Assembly: GCA_011390435.1 (NCBI GenBank)
Contig: JAABSK010000007.1
Span: 1 to 30,976 of the forward strand
Reading direction: 5' to 3'
Length of the DNA stretch: 30,976 nt
From: Desulfobacteraceae bacterium
GTDB taxonomy: Bacteria; Desulfobacterota; Desulfobacteria; Desulfobacterales; Desulfobacteraceae
Shown: positions 7,741 to 16,115 of the stretch, in pieces
Layout: each line of letters starts with the position of its first letter
Position numbering within the stretch: position 1 is the first letter of the stretch
The notes under the pieces: model-generated
Told to the model about the DNA's origin: nothing
Database searches by the model: none
Seen by the model: the letters and a program-made list of their open reading frames with translations, nothing else
Made by a program: the position numbers and the translations under genes

Positions 7741-7741
7741 A

Positions 7742-8692
7742 ATGACGATAACAAAGGGGCATCATGAAGTGATTGTGCATTATGTCGATGCGCATGCCCC
7801 TGTCCTGTTGATGCTTCTGGGTGCTGACGGAAAGATCTGCCATGTCAACCGGTTTGCCGGGAAAACTATCGGAGAGCGTCTGCCTGGAATGTTTTTTCAT
7901 GACATTATTATGGATTTCCATGATACTTTTCAGCTGGAAAAAGCGGCTGCCTGCTCCGATACCGTTCATTTGCTGACCCTTCAAACAAAAGCGGATGTTT
8001 CCCAGACCTATCGGTTTCGTTTCTACAAGACGCAACATGCGATTCTTGCCTTGGGGCATCTGGATATTGATGAGATTGAATCTCTGAGCAGTGAGCTGCT
8101 CAGCGTGAATCGGGAGTTGAATAATCTGACCCGGGAATTGAATTTCAAAAACCGGGATCTTTTAAAAGCCAACGAAAAAATTATCGAACTGACTCGAATG
8201 GATCCTTTGACGAAACTTGCTAACCGGCGCTATTTTTCGGAACGCATGGAGGAGATGATTTCCCTTGCCGCCCGGAAATCGCAGCCACTATCGCTGATCA
8301 TGACGGATATTGATCACTTTAAATGCGTCAACGACACCGATGGTCATGACGCGGGAGATCGTGTGCTTCAGGGCTATGCCGATCTGATGAAGGCACATAC
8401 CCGTGTTGAAGATCTGGTGGCCCGTTTCGGCGGCGAAGAATTCATCATTCTTCTGCCGTCAACAGACAGCTTTCAGGCACATGCGTCTGCTGAACGGATC
8501 CGCCTGGCGCTGGCATCAATGGATTTTTTGAAAAACAACCAGCATGTCACCGCTAGTTTTGGTGTCAGCCAGCTGATACCAGGTGAAAACAGTGACACAT
8601 TCATCAAACGAACCGATGTGGCGTTATATCAGGCCAAAAACTCTGGCCGGAACCGTACTGTAATGAGCGATGGACACCTGTCCCGCCAATAA
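7742..8692 (+). CDS. Diguanylate cyclase with N-terminal PAS-like domain (GGDEF)
   Basis: 316 aa, predicted cytoplasmic. Residues about 8-110 look like a PAS-type sensor (VLLMLLGADGKICHVNRFAGKTIGE). Residues about 111-150 are a coiled coil of the type that signals into GGDEF domains. The catalytic domain from about 152 has the metal-binding Asp in MTDIDHFK and an intact GGEEF motif at 230-234. RVED (221-224) lies exactly five residues before it, an intact product-inhibition I-site. It should therefore make cyclic di-GMP with feedback inhibition. It begins one base after the cobalamin-sensor stop, so it is likely the output enzyme of that sensor; the physical interaction is inferred. Confidence 0.93.
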   Translation: MTITKGHHEVIVHYVDAHAPVLLMLLGADGKICHVNRFAGKTIGERLPGMFFHDIIMDFHDTFQLEKAAACSDTVHLLTLQTKADVSQTYRFRFYKTQHAILALGHLDIDEIESLSSELLSVNRELNNLTRELNFKNRDLLKANEKIIELTRMDPLTKLANRRYFSERMEEMISLAARKSQPLSLIMTDIDHFKCVNDTDGHDAGDRVLQGYADLMKAHTRVEDLVARFGGEEFIILLPSTDSFQAHASAERIRLALASMDFLKNNQHVTASFGVSQLIPGENSDTFIKRTDVALYQAKNSGRNRTVMSDGHLSRQ

Positions 8693-8719
8693 TGTTGATC
8701 GACGGTCCCGGGCTGCAGA

Positions 8720-10000
8720 TTATCGGACCGGCGGGTTGAAATACCCGTGGACAAGGTCAGGAAACAGGGTGCGAAGCTGCTGGATCATGCTGGCCATGCC
8801 CATGGCAGGGCCGCTGTCTTCAGCCTGTGACATGATGCTGCAATACTGTACCGGATCAAAATTCAGGTTCCGCCACTGGATCATATTGATACCATGGGTG
8901 CGGATAAAAGCCTGAAGGGCTGAAAATTCCTTTTCAGAGTCGGTAAATCCAGGACAGTTCAAGTAATTGATGGAAACAAATTTCCCCTGGGATTTTGCTT
9001 CGTCAATACTGTCAAGCACATCTGAAAACCGGTATGATCGGGGCCTGAAATAGGCAGTATAGCATGTCTCCCTTATCGAGTTCATAGAGACCCGCATGGT
9101 GTCCAGACCGGCCTTGCACAGACGGGATACCGTTCTGGGCAGACTGGCGTTGGTGTTCAGGTTGATCGTGCCTTCCCGGGTCTGGTGCCGGATCATCCGG
9201 ATGGCCGGTTCAATGGCGCCGGCTGCGGTCAAGGGCTCTCCTTCGCATCCCTGTCCAAAGCTGACCACTGCATTTTTGACTCTGGAGATATGCTCCAGGC
9301 TGACCTGGGCGATCTCTTCGGGCAAAGGGGTGAATGAGATGCGCTCCTGGCATGCACAAAGGTTGTTTTCCGTCTGAAGAGAGATGCAGCCGATGCAATT
9401 GGCATTGCACACCAGGGATGTCGGCAGCGGCGCTTCGTAACGGCTGAGAAAAAAGTTTTTCCCCGCAGGACAGCCGTACTCCAGCGCACAGGTTTCAAGG
9501 TGACGCATCAGGCGGTTGTCCGGATATTTTCTGTTCATTTTTTTCACCCCTTTGATGACCCGGTTTCTGGGCATCTGCCGCAGATCCTGACGGGGTTCGG
9601 CATCCACCAGAATGGCGGCTGAACAAAAGCGGTTGTTTTTAAATCCCACAGCCCCATAGGAAAAAAGCGGGAGGATCTGTCCGGCATCCTTGTCATCGTA
9701 GGCACAGAACGCCTGGTTGACGTATCCGGGAGAATTGAACACAGCAACAGGAAAGATTTTTTCCGATGGATCATAGGGGTTGTGCCGCAGGGTTTCAAAT
9801 TCACCTGTGGCCTGGTTGTATACAATGGGATATCTGTCCGGCAGCAGCATCAATTCACTGCCATGGGGCATGGAAATGGTATTTTTTTGTGTGAGAACCA
9901 CAGGCCGGGTGCCGGAAAAGCCAACGGCACCATAACCGTCCAGCTCGAAAATATCACCGTTTTCAGCTGCAACAACAGCTGTGATCAGGGATGTGTTCAT
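8720..10000 (-). CDS. Radical SAM protein of unknown function
   Basis: 426 aa. The cluster-binding motif CNANCIGC is at residues 198-205. Downstream segments VVSFGQGCEGEPL and INLNTNASLP resemble the SAM-binding and strand regions of the radical-SAM barrel. The first roughly 190 residues are an extra domain with two similar GYGAVGFSG/SYGAVGFKN segments and no obvious family match, ending in a cysteine pair (Cys171, Cys177). A further CAC pair lies at about 215-217. Start at ATG 10000 after a weak GGGTG site. The gene is alone on its strand and diverges from the phosphatase gene, so context gives no substrate. Confidence 0.82.
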   Translation of the reverse strand: MNTSLITAVVAAENGDIFELDGYGAVGFSGTRPVVLTQKNTISMPHGSELMLLPDRYPIVYNQATGEFETLRHNPYDPSEKIFPVAVFNSPGYVNQAFCAYDDKDAGQILPLFSYGAVGFKNNRFCSAAILVDAEPRQDLRQMPRNRVIKGVKKMNRKYPDNRLMRHLETCALEYGCPAGKNFFLSRYEAPLPTSLVCNANCIGCISLQTENNLCACQERISFTPLPEEIAQVSLEHISRVKNAVVSFGQGCEGEPLTAAGAIEPAIRMIRHQTREGTINLNTNASLPRTVSRLCKAGLDTMRVSMNSIRETCYTAYFRPRSYRFSDVLDSIDEAKSQGKFVSINYLNCPGFTDSEKEFSALQAFIRTHGINMIQWRNLNFDPVQYCSIMSQAEDSGPAMGMASMIQQLRTLFPDLVHGYFNPPVR

Positions 10001-10022
10001 CTGGTTACACCCAAATTGTATT

Positions 10023-10061
10023 GTATGGTATTCTTTGTTTCATTTCAGGTGGCTACCATAC
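10023..10061. repeat. Inverted repeat GTATGGTA-N23-TACCATAC in the divergent region
   Basis: Perfect 8-base half-sites at 10023-10030 and 10054-10061 lie between the divergent radical-SAM and phosphatase genes. They could be a spaced operator or an RNA hairpin in the radical-SAM leader, since they fall 23 to 61 bases before its start. No follow-on U-run marks it as a terminator. Confidence 0.4.
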
Positions 10062-10127
10062 CGCATATGACAGATCAAAACAATTTAAATCGATTCAACA
10101 GGCCATGATCAGGGCAGCGGTTTTACC

Positions 10128-10156
10128 TTGACTTTTGCCGCCCCGGCACATACTTT
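10128..10156 (+). promoter_or_regulatory. Sigma-70-type promoter of the phosphatase gene
   Basis: TTGACT (10128-10133), a 17-base spacer and TACTTT (10151-10156). The TTG inside the -35 box could be misread as a start codon for the downstream gene, which supports the later start at 10212. Confidence 0.45.
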
Positions 10157-10211
10157 CTGGATCGCATTGATATCAGATGCAGGCTCTAAAAAATATGAAA
10201 GGCGCATGTCA

Positions 10212-11930
10212 ATGGCTGAAAAACAAATCGAACCGCCTGTTGCGGCAGCAGATGTTTCTTTGAAACATTATTATCTGATCGGCATATTTGCCACGACCCT
10301 TGGCATTTTTGTCGTGGCGGTTCTGAATCTGTTTACACCGCTGGAATCCATCAAGATCCGTATTTTCGGGACCGACCAGGCCCTGACCATGGAAACGATG
10401 CTCTCTTTTTTCTTTCCCAAGCTTCTGGTGGTGCTGGGGATCTCCTATCTGGGGATTCTGTACATGATCCAGCGGATGCTCGGACCGGTTTCGCGGTGCC
10501 TGGCAATGATGAAAAAAGGGGAGTATCCGGATAAACAGCAGGTTGAAGCTGCCCAGAGACGACTGTTGAATATGCCTTTTTTGTTTGTTCCATGGAATGT
10601 TTTTTTATGGATTCTGATTCCGGCGCTGGTGGGTGTATCCTCTGTGTTGACCGGAATCGTTGACCTGCGTACCGCTGTTATTCTTTCTGTCCGGGCCAGT
10701 ATGGTGGGACTGGTGGCATCAGCCATTGCTTCCCAGAAAATGGAATCCATAGCCCGGCGGCAATTGATTCCTTTTTTCTTTCCGGACGGCCGTCTGACCC
10801 AGTTGAAAGGGGCTGCAAAAATTTCCATTTCCCGGCGGATTATTCTGGTAAACCGGCTGGGAGCCGTGATTCCCATGACCATTTTGCTGGTGACGCTGCT
10901 GACCCTTCAGTGGTATGTTGAAACCGATACCATGTCTGCGGTCCGGTACGGCAGGGGAATTCTGCTGTTTACGTTTGTCTTGTTCATTTACACCCTGGTG
11001 TCTTCAAAACATCTAAACCGGCTGCTCAGCAGCAACATTACCGATCCGATCAACGATCTGGTGCGGGTGCTGCAGCAGGTTCAAAAAGGAACGTATACCA
11101 CTGCAGTACAGGTGCTTTCCAATGATGAGATCGGGTATGCAGGAGAAGTGGTCAATGAGATGGCTGCAGGCTTGAAAGAAAAGCAACAGATGCAGAAATC
11201 CTTGAACCTGGCCAGAGAAATTCAGCAGAATCTTTTGCCGGGAAAAATGCCGGATATTCCAGGATTTGATATTGCCTGCACCACCAGTTACTGTGATGAA
11301 ACCGGCGGAGATTTTTATGATGTGGTTTTGCCGGAAGGCCCTGGAAAAAATACGGTTCAGCTGGTTCTCGGCGATGTGTCTGGCCACGGGGTTTCATCGG
11401 CCCTGCTCATGGCAACGGCACGGGCTTTGTTTCGGCAGCGTTCTGCCATGGGCGGCACTCTGGACTGCATCGTGGGGGATGTCAACCGGCAGTTGTGTCA
11501 GGATGTCAGGGATTCAGGCGATTTCATGACCATGATCGTGGTGGAGATCAATGCGGAGCAGAACGTTCTGAAATGGGTGCGGGCCGGTCAGGACCCGGCC
11601 GTGTTGTACGATGCGTCAGCAGACCGGTTTACCAACTTGAAAGGTCCGGGCATTGCACTTGGGCTGGATGAAACGTTTCAGTATACGGAAAATACCCTTT
11701 CCGGCCTGTCAAAAGGGGATGTTCTCGCCCTTTTCAGTGATGGCATCTGGGAGGCAAAAAACGTATCCGGATCAGCATTTGGAAAAGAGAATCTGAAACA
11801 GATGATCCAGCAGAATGCTCAAGCCTCGGCAAACGAGATCCGTGATCGCGTGATGGCGGCATTGACACAGTTCCAGGGATCAGCAAAACGTCAGGATGAC
11901 GCGTCGCTGGTCATTATCAAAAAAAAGTGA
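10212..11930 (+). CDS. Membrane-bound HAMP / PPM-type (SpoIIE/RsbU-like) serine phosphatase
   Basis: 572 aa from ATG 10212, which has AAAGG nine bases upstream; the reading frame extends to 10128 but that falls in the promoter. Several hydrophobic segments are seen at about 20-42, 68-88, 122-150, 155-175, 210-235 and 248-265. A HAMP-like linker follows (about 265-325), then a PPM phosphatase starting at the EIQQNLLPGKMPDIPGF segment typical of RsbU-family enzymes. Metal-binding motifs GGDFYD (365-370) and GDVSGHG (387-393) are intact, with SDGIWE near the end. Such enzymes normally dephosphorylate anti-anti-sigma (STAS) proteins. No STAS or anti-sigma kinase gene is within this window, so its partner is unknown. 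Confidence 0.9.
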   Translation: MAEKQIEPPVAAADVSLKHYYLIGIFATTLGIFVVAVLNLFTPLESIKIRIFGTDQALTMETMLSFFFPKLLVVLGISYLGILYMIQRMLGPVSRCLAMMKKGEYPDKQQVEAAQRRLLNMPFLFVPWNVFLWILIPALVGVSSVLTGIVDLRTAVILSVRASMVGLVASAIASQKMESIARRQLIPFFFPDGRLTQLKGAAKISISRRIILVNRLGAVIPMTILLVTLLTLQWYVETDTMSAVRYGRGILLFTFVLFIYTLVSSKHLNRLLSSNITDPINDLVRVLQQVQKGTYTTAVQVLSNDEIGYAGEVVNEMAAGLKEKQQMQKSLNLAREIQQNLLPGKMPDIPGFDIACTTSYCDETGGDFYDVVLPEGPGKNTVQLVLGDVSGHGVSSALLMATARALFRQRSAMGGTLDCIVGDVNRQLCQDVRDSGDFMTMIVVEINAEQNVLKWVRAGQDPAVLYDASADRFTNLKGPGIALGLDETFQYTENTLSGLSKGDVLALFSDGIWEAKNVSGSAFGKENLKQMIQQNAQASANEIRDRVMAALTQFQGSAKRQDDASLVIIKKK

Positions 11931-11933
11931 TGG

Positions 11934-13340
11934 TCAGGTTTTCTCAACCGCATCCAGTACCTGCCCGATAAAGGATTCATGATCCCAGGAATCATCATGG
12001 GTGACCCCCAGGCGGACCACAACCAGATTTCGTGAGGGAATGACTGCAACGATCTGTCCGTTGAATCCACCGCAATAGTAGAGATCGTTCGGCAGTGACG
12101 GGAACTTCCGGTTTTCAGGGCGGTCCGGATCACCGGCATTGAGCCAGAACTGCGCCCCATACTGCCCCATGGGGGCGTCTTTGGTGGGTGTTGTGGCATA
12201 AGAAACCCATCCGTGCGGCAGAATACGTTCGCCATTCCACACCCCGTCATTTTTCAGAAGCAGGCCAAATCGTGCCCAGTCACGGGCAGTGGCAAACATG
12301 TAGCTGGATCCGACAATGGTGCCGGATGCGTCCGGTTCGATGATGGCAGAATAGGCCCTGATTTTGTGAAAGAGACGTTCCTGGGAAAAGCGGTGGACGG
12401 CGGCCAGGGTATCGCCGGCATGGCGCGTGACGATTGCGGCAATAATATTGGCAGTGCCGCTGGAATAAGACCAGTGGGTATCCGGTGCAAAGCGGAGTGG
12501 TTTGTCTGCTGCAAAATCCGCCATGCTCCTGCTGGTATACAGCATGTCGGTTGCATCTTTGAATGGTCCGTAAACCTCTTCAAATTCAAGGCCGCTGGAC
12601 ATTCTCAGCAGCATGTCCAGGGTGATGCCGCTCCGTGGATCACTCGGCGACTGCCAGGCTGAAACAGCTGCTGGCTGGTGAATGTCCAGAACCTGATCTT
12701 TGACCAGAATGCCCACCAGGGCGCAGGTAACGCTTTTGGCCATGGACCAGCCCAGAAACGGGGTGTCCGGATGAAACCCCGGTGCATATTTTTCTGCAAT
12801 CACCTGATTTCCAAGCACCACCACAACCGCCTGTGTATTTCGCCGGGTTTGTGGTCCGGGTTCGATAAAGGCCTTTTCCACGGCAGTGTGCAGTTTCTGG
12901 ACGTCGACCTGTGCCGGCAGCTGGGAAAGATCAACACGATCACCTTCCGGCCAGGGGTCACGGGTTCTCTGGGGATGGGTCGGCAACAGATTTCTGGCCT
13001 GATCCACAAGGGTCTGCCGGTCTGTGTCAACCAGCAGGGTGCATCCGCAGCCTGGGCGGTACACGGCTGTCATGGGCTTCCAGAATCCAAATCCCTTTGC
13101 CGTTACCATCTTGTTCTCATTGTCCACTGTGAGGCGCACCAAGCGGAACATCGGGTGGGTGGGCAACACCTCTTTTTGAAACACCTGATCCGGGTTGCGG
13201 CCGGCAAGAAAAACCTGGGAACAGACATACTTGGCAGAATATCCGGTTCCGATGGGAAGGGCCTTGTTCAGAAAATATCCTCCCAGTACAATCATGCACA
13301 AAAGGAGTGTCAGCGTGATCCATTTGAATGTTTTTTTCAT
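11934..13340 (-). CDS. Membrane-anchored serine hydrolase (beta-lactamase / class C penicillin-binding fold)
   Basis: 468 aa from ATG 13340, which has AAAGGTG upstream; the longer start at 13355 adds five residues and lacks this site. An N-terminal hydrophobic helix (about 6-24) marks an exported, anchored protein. The family's S-x-x-K nucleophile motif is SMAK at 199-202. The second catalytic tyrosine is in the SYSSG segment (Tyr292). Conserved lead-in features are the Cys40 region (YVCSQVFLAGR) and GCGCT at 97-101. Members of this esterase/beta-lactamase group act on peptides or esters; substrate here cannot be predicted. It converges with the phosphatase gene, with only three bases between the stops. 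Confidence 0.88.
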   Translation of the reverse strand: MKKTFKWITLTLLLCMIVLGGYFLNKALPIGTGYSAKYVCSQVFLAGRNPDQVFQKEVLPTHPMFRLVRLTVDNENKMVTAKGFGFWKPMTAVYRPGCGCTLLVDTDRQTLVDQARNLLPTHPQRTRDPWPEGDRVDLSQLPAQVDVQKLHTAVEKAFIEPGPQTRRNTQAVVVVLGNQVIAEKYAPGFHPDTPFLGWSMAKSVTCALVGILVKDQVLDIHQPAAVSAWQSPSDPRSGITLDMLLRMSSGLEFEEVYGPFKDATDMLYTSRSMADFAADKPLRFAPDTHWSYSSGTANIIAAIVTRHAGDTLAAVHRFSQERLFHKIRAYSAIIEPDASGTIVGSSYMFATARDWARFGLLLKNDGVWNGERILPHGWVSYATTPTKDAPMGQYGAQFWLNAGDPDRPENRKFPSLPNDLYYCGGFNGQIVAVIPSRNLVVVRLGVTHDDSWDHESFIGQVLDAVEKT

Positions 13341-13519
13341 GAAGCACCTTTGCAAACAGGTTATAATTGAAACGCAGGATAACAGAGCGTATCAGTTTGC
13401 CGGGTTCCAGGCAAACAGGTTTTGATTTTAATCTGTTTTACCGGATAAAAAACAGTGTTTTTCATGCAGGTCCTGTGGTATGGTTTTGCTTTATGAATCT
13501 GTAAACAACAGGTGGTAAA

Positions 13520-13747
13520 ATGTGTCTTGCAGTGCCGTCAAGGATTATTGAGCTCAATGATCATATGGCCAGAGTGGATGTGGATGGTGTTGTCCGGGAG
13601 GCCAGCATTCTTTTGCTGGATGATGTCAGGATCGGTGATTATGTGATTGTTCATGCCGGGTTTGCCATCAGTAAGGTGGATGAGGCAGCTGCCCTTCAAA
13701 CCCTTGATGACATGCGAAATATTCTGGACCAGCGTCCTCTTGGCTGA
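13520..13747 (+). CDS. hypC: [NiFe] hydrogenase maturation chaperone HypC
   Basis: 75 aa, normal for HypC. The essential Cys2 is present in MCLAVPSRI. HypC delivers the Fe(CN)2CO unit together with HypD and binds the hydrogenase large-subunit precursor. An AGGTGG ribosome-binding site lies just before the ATG. It is the first gene of a plus-strand hypC-hypF-hypD-hypE run converging on the hydrogenase structural genes. hypA and hypB, for nickel insertion, are not in the window. Confidence 0.96.
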   Translation: MCLAVPSRIIELNDHMARVDVDGVVREASILLLDDVRIGDYVIVHAGFAISKVDEAAALQTLDDMRNILDQRPLG

Positions 13748-13775
13748 TGTCGCTGGCAATATTGCGTTCTGTCAT

Positions 13776-16115
13776 ATGACCCATGTCTCTGCAGCCAGAC
13801 AGTTTGACATCGAAGGGGTGGTTCAGGGTGTGGGATTTCGACCGTTTTTGTTCTCCCTGGCACAAAAATACCATCTCACCGGCGAAGTGTGCAATACAGC
13901 CGGTGGTGTTCAGGTGGTGGTGGAAGGAACCGAGCCGGAGATCTGTCGTTTTGCAGCCGATATCATCAATCGCCCGCCTTTTCTCGCATCTGTCACATCA
14001 ATGCGCACCACCACACTGACGCCCAGGGGGTTTGCGTGTTTCAAGATCGTCCAGACCCAGGTTTCCGGCAGCCGGAACACCCTGATATCGCCGGATATGT
14101 CTGTGTGCCCGGAATGCCTTGCGGAATTGAAAAACCCAGACGACCCCCGATTTGAATATCCGTTTATCAACTGTACCCATTGTGGTCCCAGATTCACCAT
14201 CATCAAAGACCTCCCCTATGACCGGCCCAAAACATCCATGAAGGCATTTATCATGTGTGAACGATGCCAGCGTGAATATGATGATCCTTCAGACCGGCGC
14301 TTCCATGCCCAGCCCAATGCCTGCCCTGTTTGCGGGCCAATGGTGTTTTTGACAGACAGCAACGGCCGGCGGATCAATCCGGAAAAGACTGATCCTGTCC
14401 GCTTTGCAGCCCAGGCATTGTCAGATGGAAAGATTATCGGTGTCAAAGGGCTTGGTGGATTCCACCTGGCCTGTGATGCATCCTGTTTTGACGCTGTACA
14501 GCGGTTGAGGGTGAAAAAAAACCGGCCGCACAAACCCTTTGCCGTGATGGCCAGATCCCTGGATGTGCTGGCGGATCTGGTACATATCAGCCCACAGGAA
14601 AAGGATCTGCTTGAGTCCTGCCACCGTCCCATTGTTCTGCTCAGGAAAAAAGACGCATCAGCCACAGGCGTGTCTGCCGGGCTGAGCCGGGACATTGCGC
14701 CGTTGAATTCCTGTATCGGGGTGATGCTGCCCTACACTCCGCTGCATGTGCTGCTGCTGGAAAAAGGGCCGGATATCGTGGTGATGACCAGTGGAAACCG
14801 TTCTGGAGAACCCATTTCTATTGACAACGCAGATGCGGTTTCTGCTTTTTGCCATATGGCGGATTATTTTTTGCTCCACAACCGGGATATCTACTTCAGG
14901 GCGGATGATTCCATTCTGAGGGTGCAGGCCAAAGTCCCCCGTTTTTTGAGGCGATCTCGCGGGTATGCCCCTTTGCCCATCGTTTTGAAAACCCCTCTTC
15001 CCGGGATGTTGGGGTGCGGGGCCGGGATGAAAAATACCATCTGCCTGACACGGGGAACAGATGTTTTTCTAAGCCAGCATATCGGTGATCTGGAAAATGT
15101 GAGAACCGAGGCGTATTTCAAAGACAGCATTGCCCATTTAAAACGCATTTTCAATGTCGATCCAAAGATGGTTGCCCATGATCTGCATCCGGGATATGCC
15201 AGCACCCGATATGCCGGGTCGTGTAAAAATGTCAAAACCGTTGGAATTCAGCATCATCATGCCCATGCGGTTTCCTGCATGGCAGAACACCATCTGGACG
15301 AACCGGTGCTGGCCATTGTTCTGGACGGAACCGGTTATGGAACCGACAGTCATATCTGGGGAGGAGAGCTTCTGGTGTGCACCCGGGCGGACTTTGAGCG
15401 GAAAGCCCACCTGTCCTATCTTCCCATGCCCGGCGGTGAAAAGGCGGTCACTGAGCCCTGGCGCATGGCGGCTGCTGCGCTGCATGCTGCATTCGGCAAG
15501 GACTTTTTAACCCTGGAGATTCCCTTTATCCGGCAGATGGCAGATCAGAATCTGGCTGTGGTATGCCAGATGATTGACAAACAGTTGAACACACCGTTGA
15601 CATCCAGTGCCGGCAGGTTGTTTGACGCGGTTGCTTCCATTTTGTGCCTGTGCCACGCAATCACCCATGAAAGTCAGGCTGCCATGCAGCTGGAAGCAAT
15701 TGCGCTTGACCATCAGCGGACGGAAACAGAACCAGATCCATCTGGATTCCTTTTGCATCCGCCAGAAAAAAATGCGGCAGATACCGCGATCCGGATTGAT
15801 CTGACTCCGTTTATCCGAAAGATGGTACAGGAGATTGAAGCTCGCCGCCCTGCTGCTGCAATTGGGTTTGATTTCCACCATATCCTGGTCAACGCATTTG
15901 CTGCTGCCGCCCAGAGGGAGAAACAGGCATCCGGGATTTGTAAGATTGTCTTGTCCGGCGGGGTTTTTAACAATGAGATTCTGTTGAGCGCAATGATTGC
16001 CCAATTGGAAAAAATGGCATTCAAGGTTTACACACACACCGCTGTTCCCACGGGTGATGGCGGCATCTGTCTGGGACAGGTGGTGGCGGCTGCAGCCAGA
16101 GAGGAGCGTGCATAA
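13776..16115 (+). CDS. hypF: Carbamoyltransferase HypF
   Basis: 779 aa from ATG 13776; the upstream extension overlaps hypC and does not look like HypF. HypF turns carbamoyl phosphate into carbamoyl-AMP and transfers the carbamoyl group to HypE, the source of the cyanide ligands. Domains in order are acylphosphatase (GVVQGVGFRPF), paired zinc fingers (CPEC, CTHC, CERC, CPVC), a YrdC-like domain (GVKGLGGFHLACDA; TSGNRSGEP) and a Kae1-like carbamoyltransferase (HHHAHAVSC; LDGTGYGTD; LSGGVFNNEIL). All the expected motifs are present. It begins 28 bases after hypC with no strong ribosome-binding site and ends directly against hypD. Confidence 0.96.
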   Translation: MTHVSAARQFDIEGVVQGVGFRPFLFSLAQKYHLTGEVCNTAGGVQVVVEGTEPEICRFAADIINRPPFLASVTSMRTTTLTPRGFACFKIVQTQVSGSRNTLISPDMSVCPECLAELKNPDDPRFEYPFINCTHCGPRFTIIKDLPYDRPKTSMKAFIMCERCQREYDDPSDRRFHAQPNACPVCGPMVFLTDSNGRRINPEKTDPVRFAAQALSDGKIIGVKGLGGFHLACDASCFDAVQRLRVKKNRPHKPFAVMARSLDVLADLVHISPQEKDLLESCHRPIVLLRKKDASATGVSAGLSRDIAPLNSCIGVMLPYTPLHVLLLEKGPDIVVMTSGNRSGEPISIDNADAVSAFCHMADYFLLHNRDIYFRADDSILRVQAKVPRFLRRSRGYAPLPIVLKTPLPGMLGCGAGMKNTICLTRGTDVFLSQHIGDLENVRTEAYFKDSIAHLKRIFNVDPKMVAHDLHPGYASTRYAGSCKNVKTVGIQHHHAHAVSCMAEHHLDEPVLAIVLDGTGYGTDSHIWGGELLVCTRADFERKAHLSYLPMPGGEKAVTEPWRMAAAALHAAFGKDFLTLEIPFIRQMADQNLAVVCQMIDKQLNTPLTSSAGRLFDAVASILCLCHAITHESQAAMQLEAIALDHQRTETEPDPSGFLLHPPEKNAADTAIRIDLTPFIRKMVQEIEARRPAAAIGFDFHHILVNAFAAAAQREKQASGICKIVLSGGVFNNEILLSAMIAQLEKMAFKVYTHTAVPTGDGGICLGQVVAAAAREERA

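Noticed and set aside
8693..8719. Bidirectional terminator between the convergent diguanylate cyclase and radical-SAM genes
   Set aside because: Only a weak five-base pairing (GGTCC/GGACC) and no T-run on either strand.
12678..13370. Long plus-strand open frame opposite the serine hydrolase gene
   Set aside because: The minus-strand frame has clear catalytic motifs and a signal segment; this one does not.
13470..13490. Possible sigma-54 promoter (TGGTATGGTTTTGCT) before hypC
   Set aside because: The GG and GC dinucleotides are nine bases apart rather than ten, which normally abolishes function, and no enhancer-binding site was seen.
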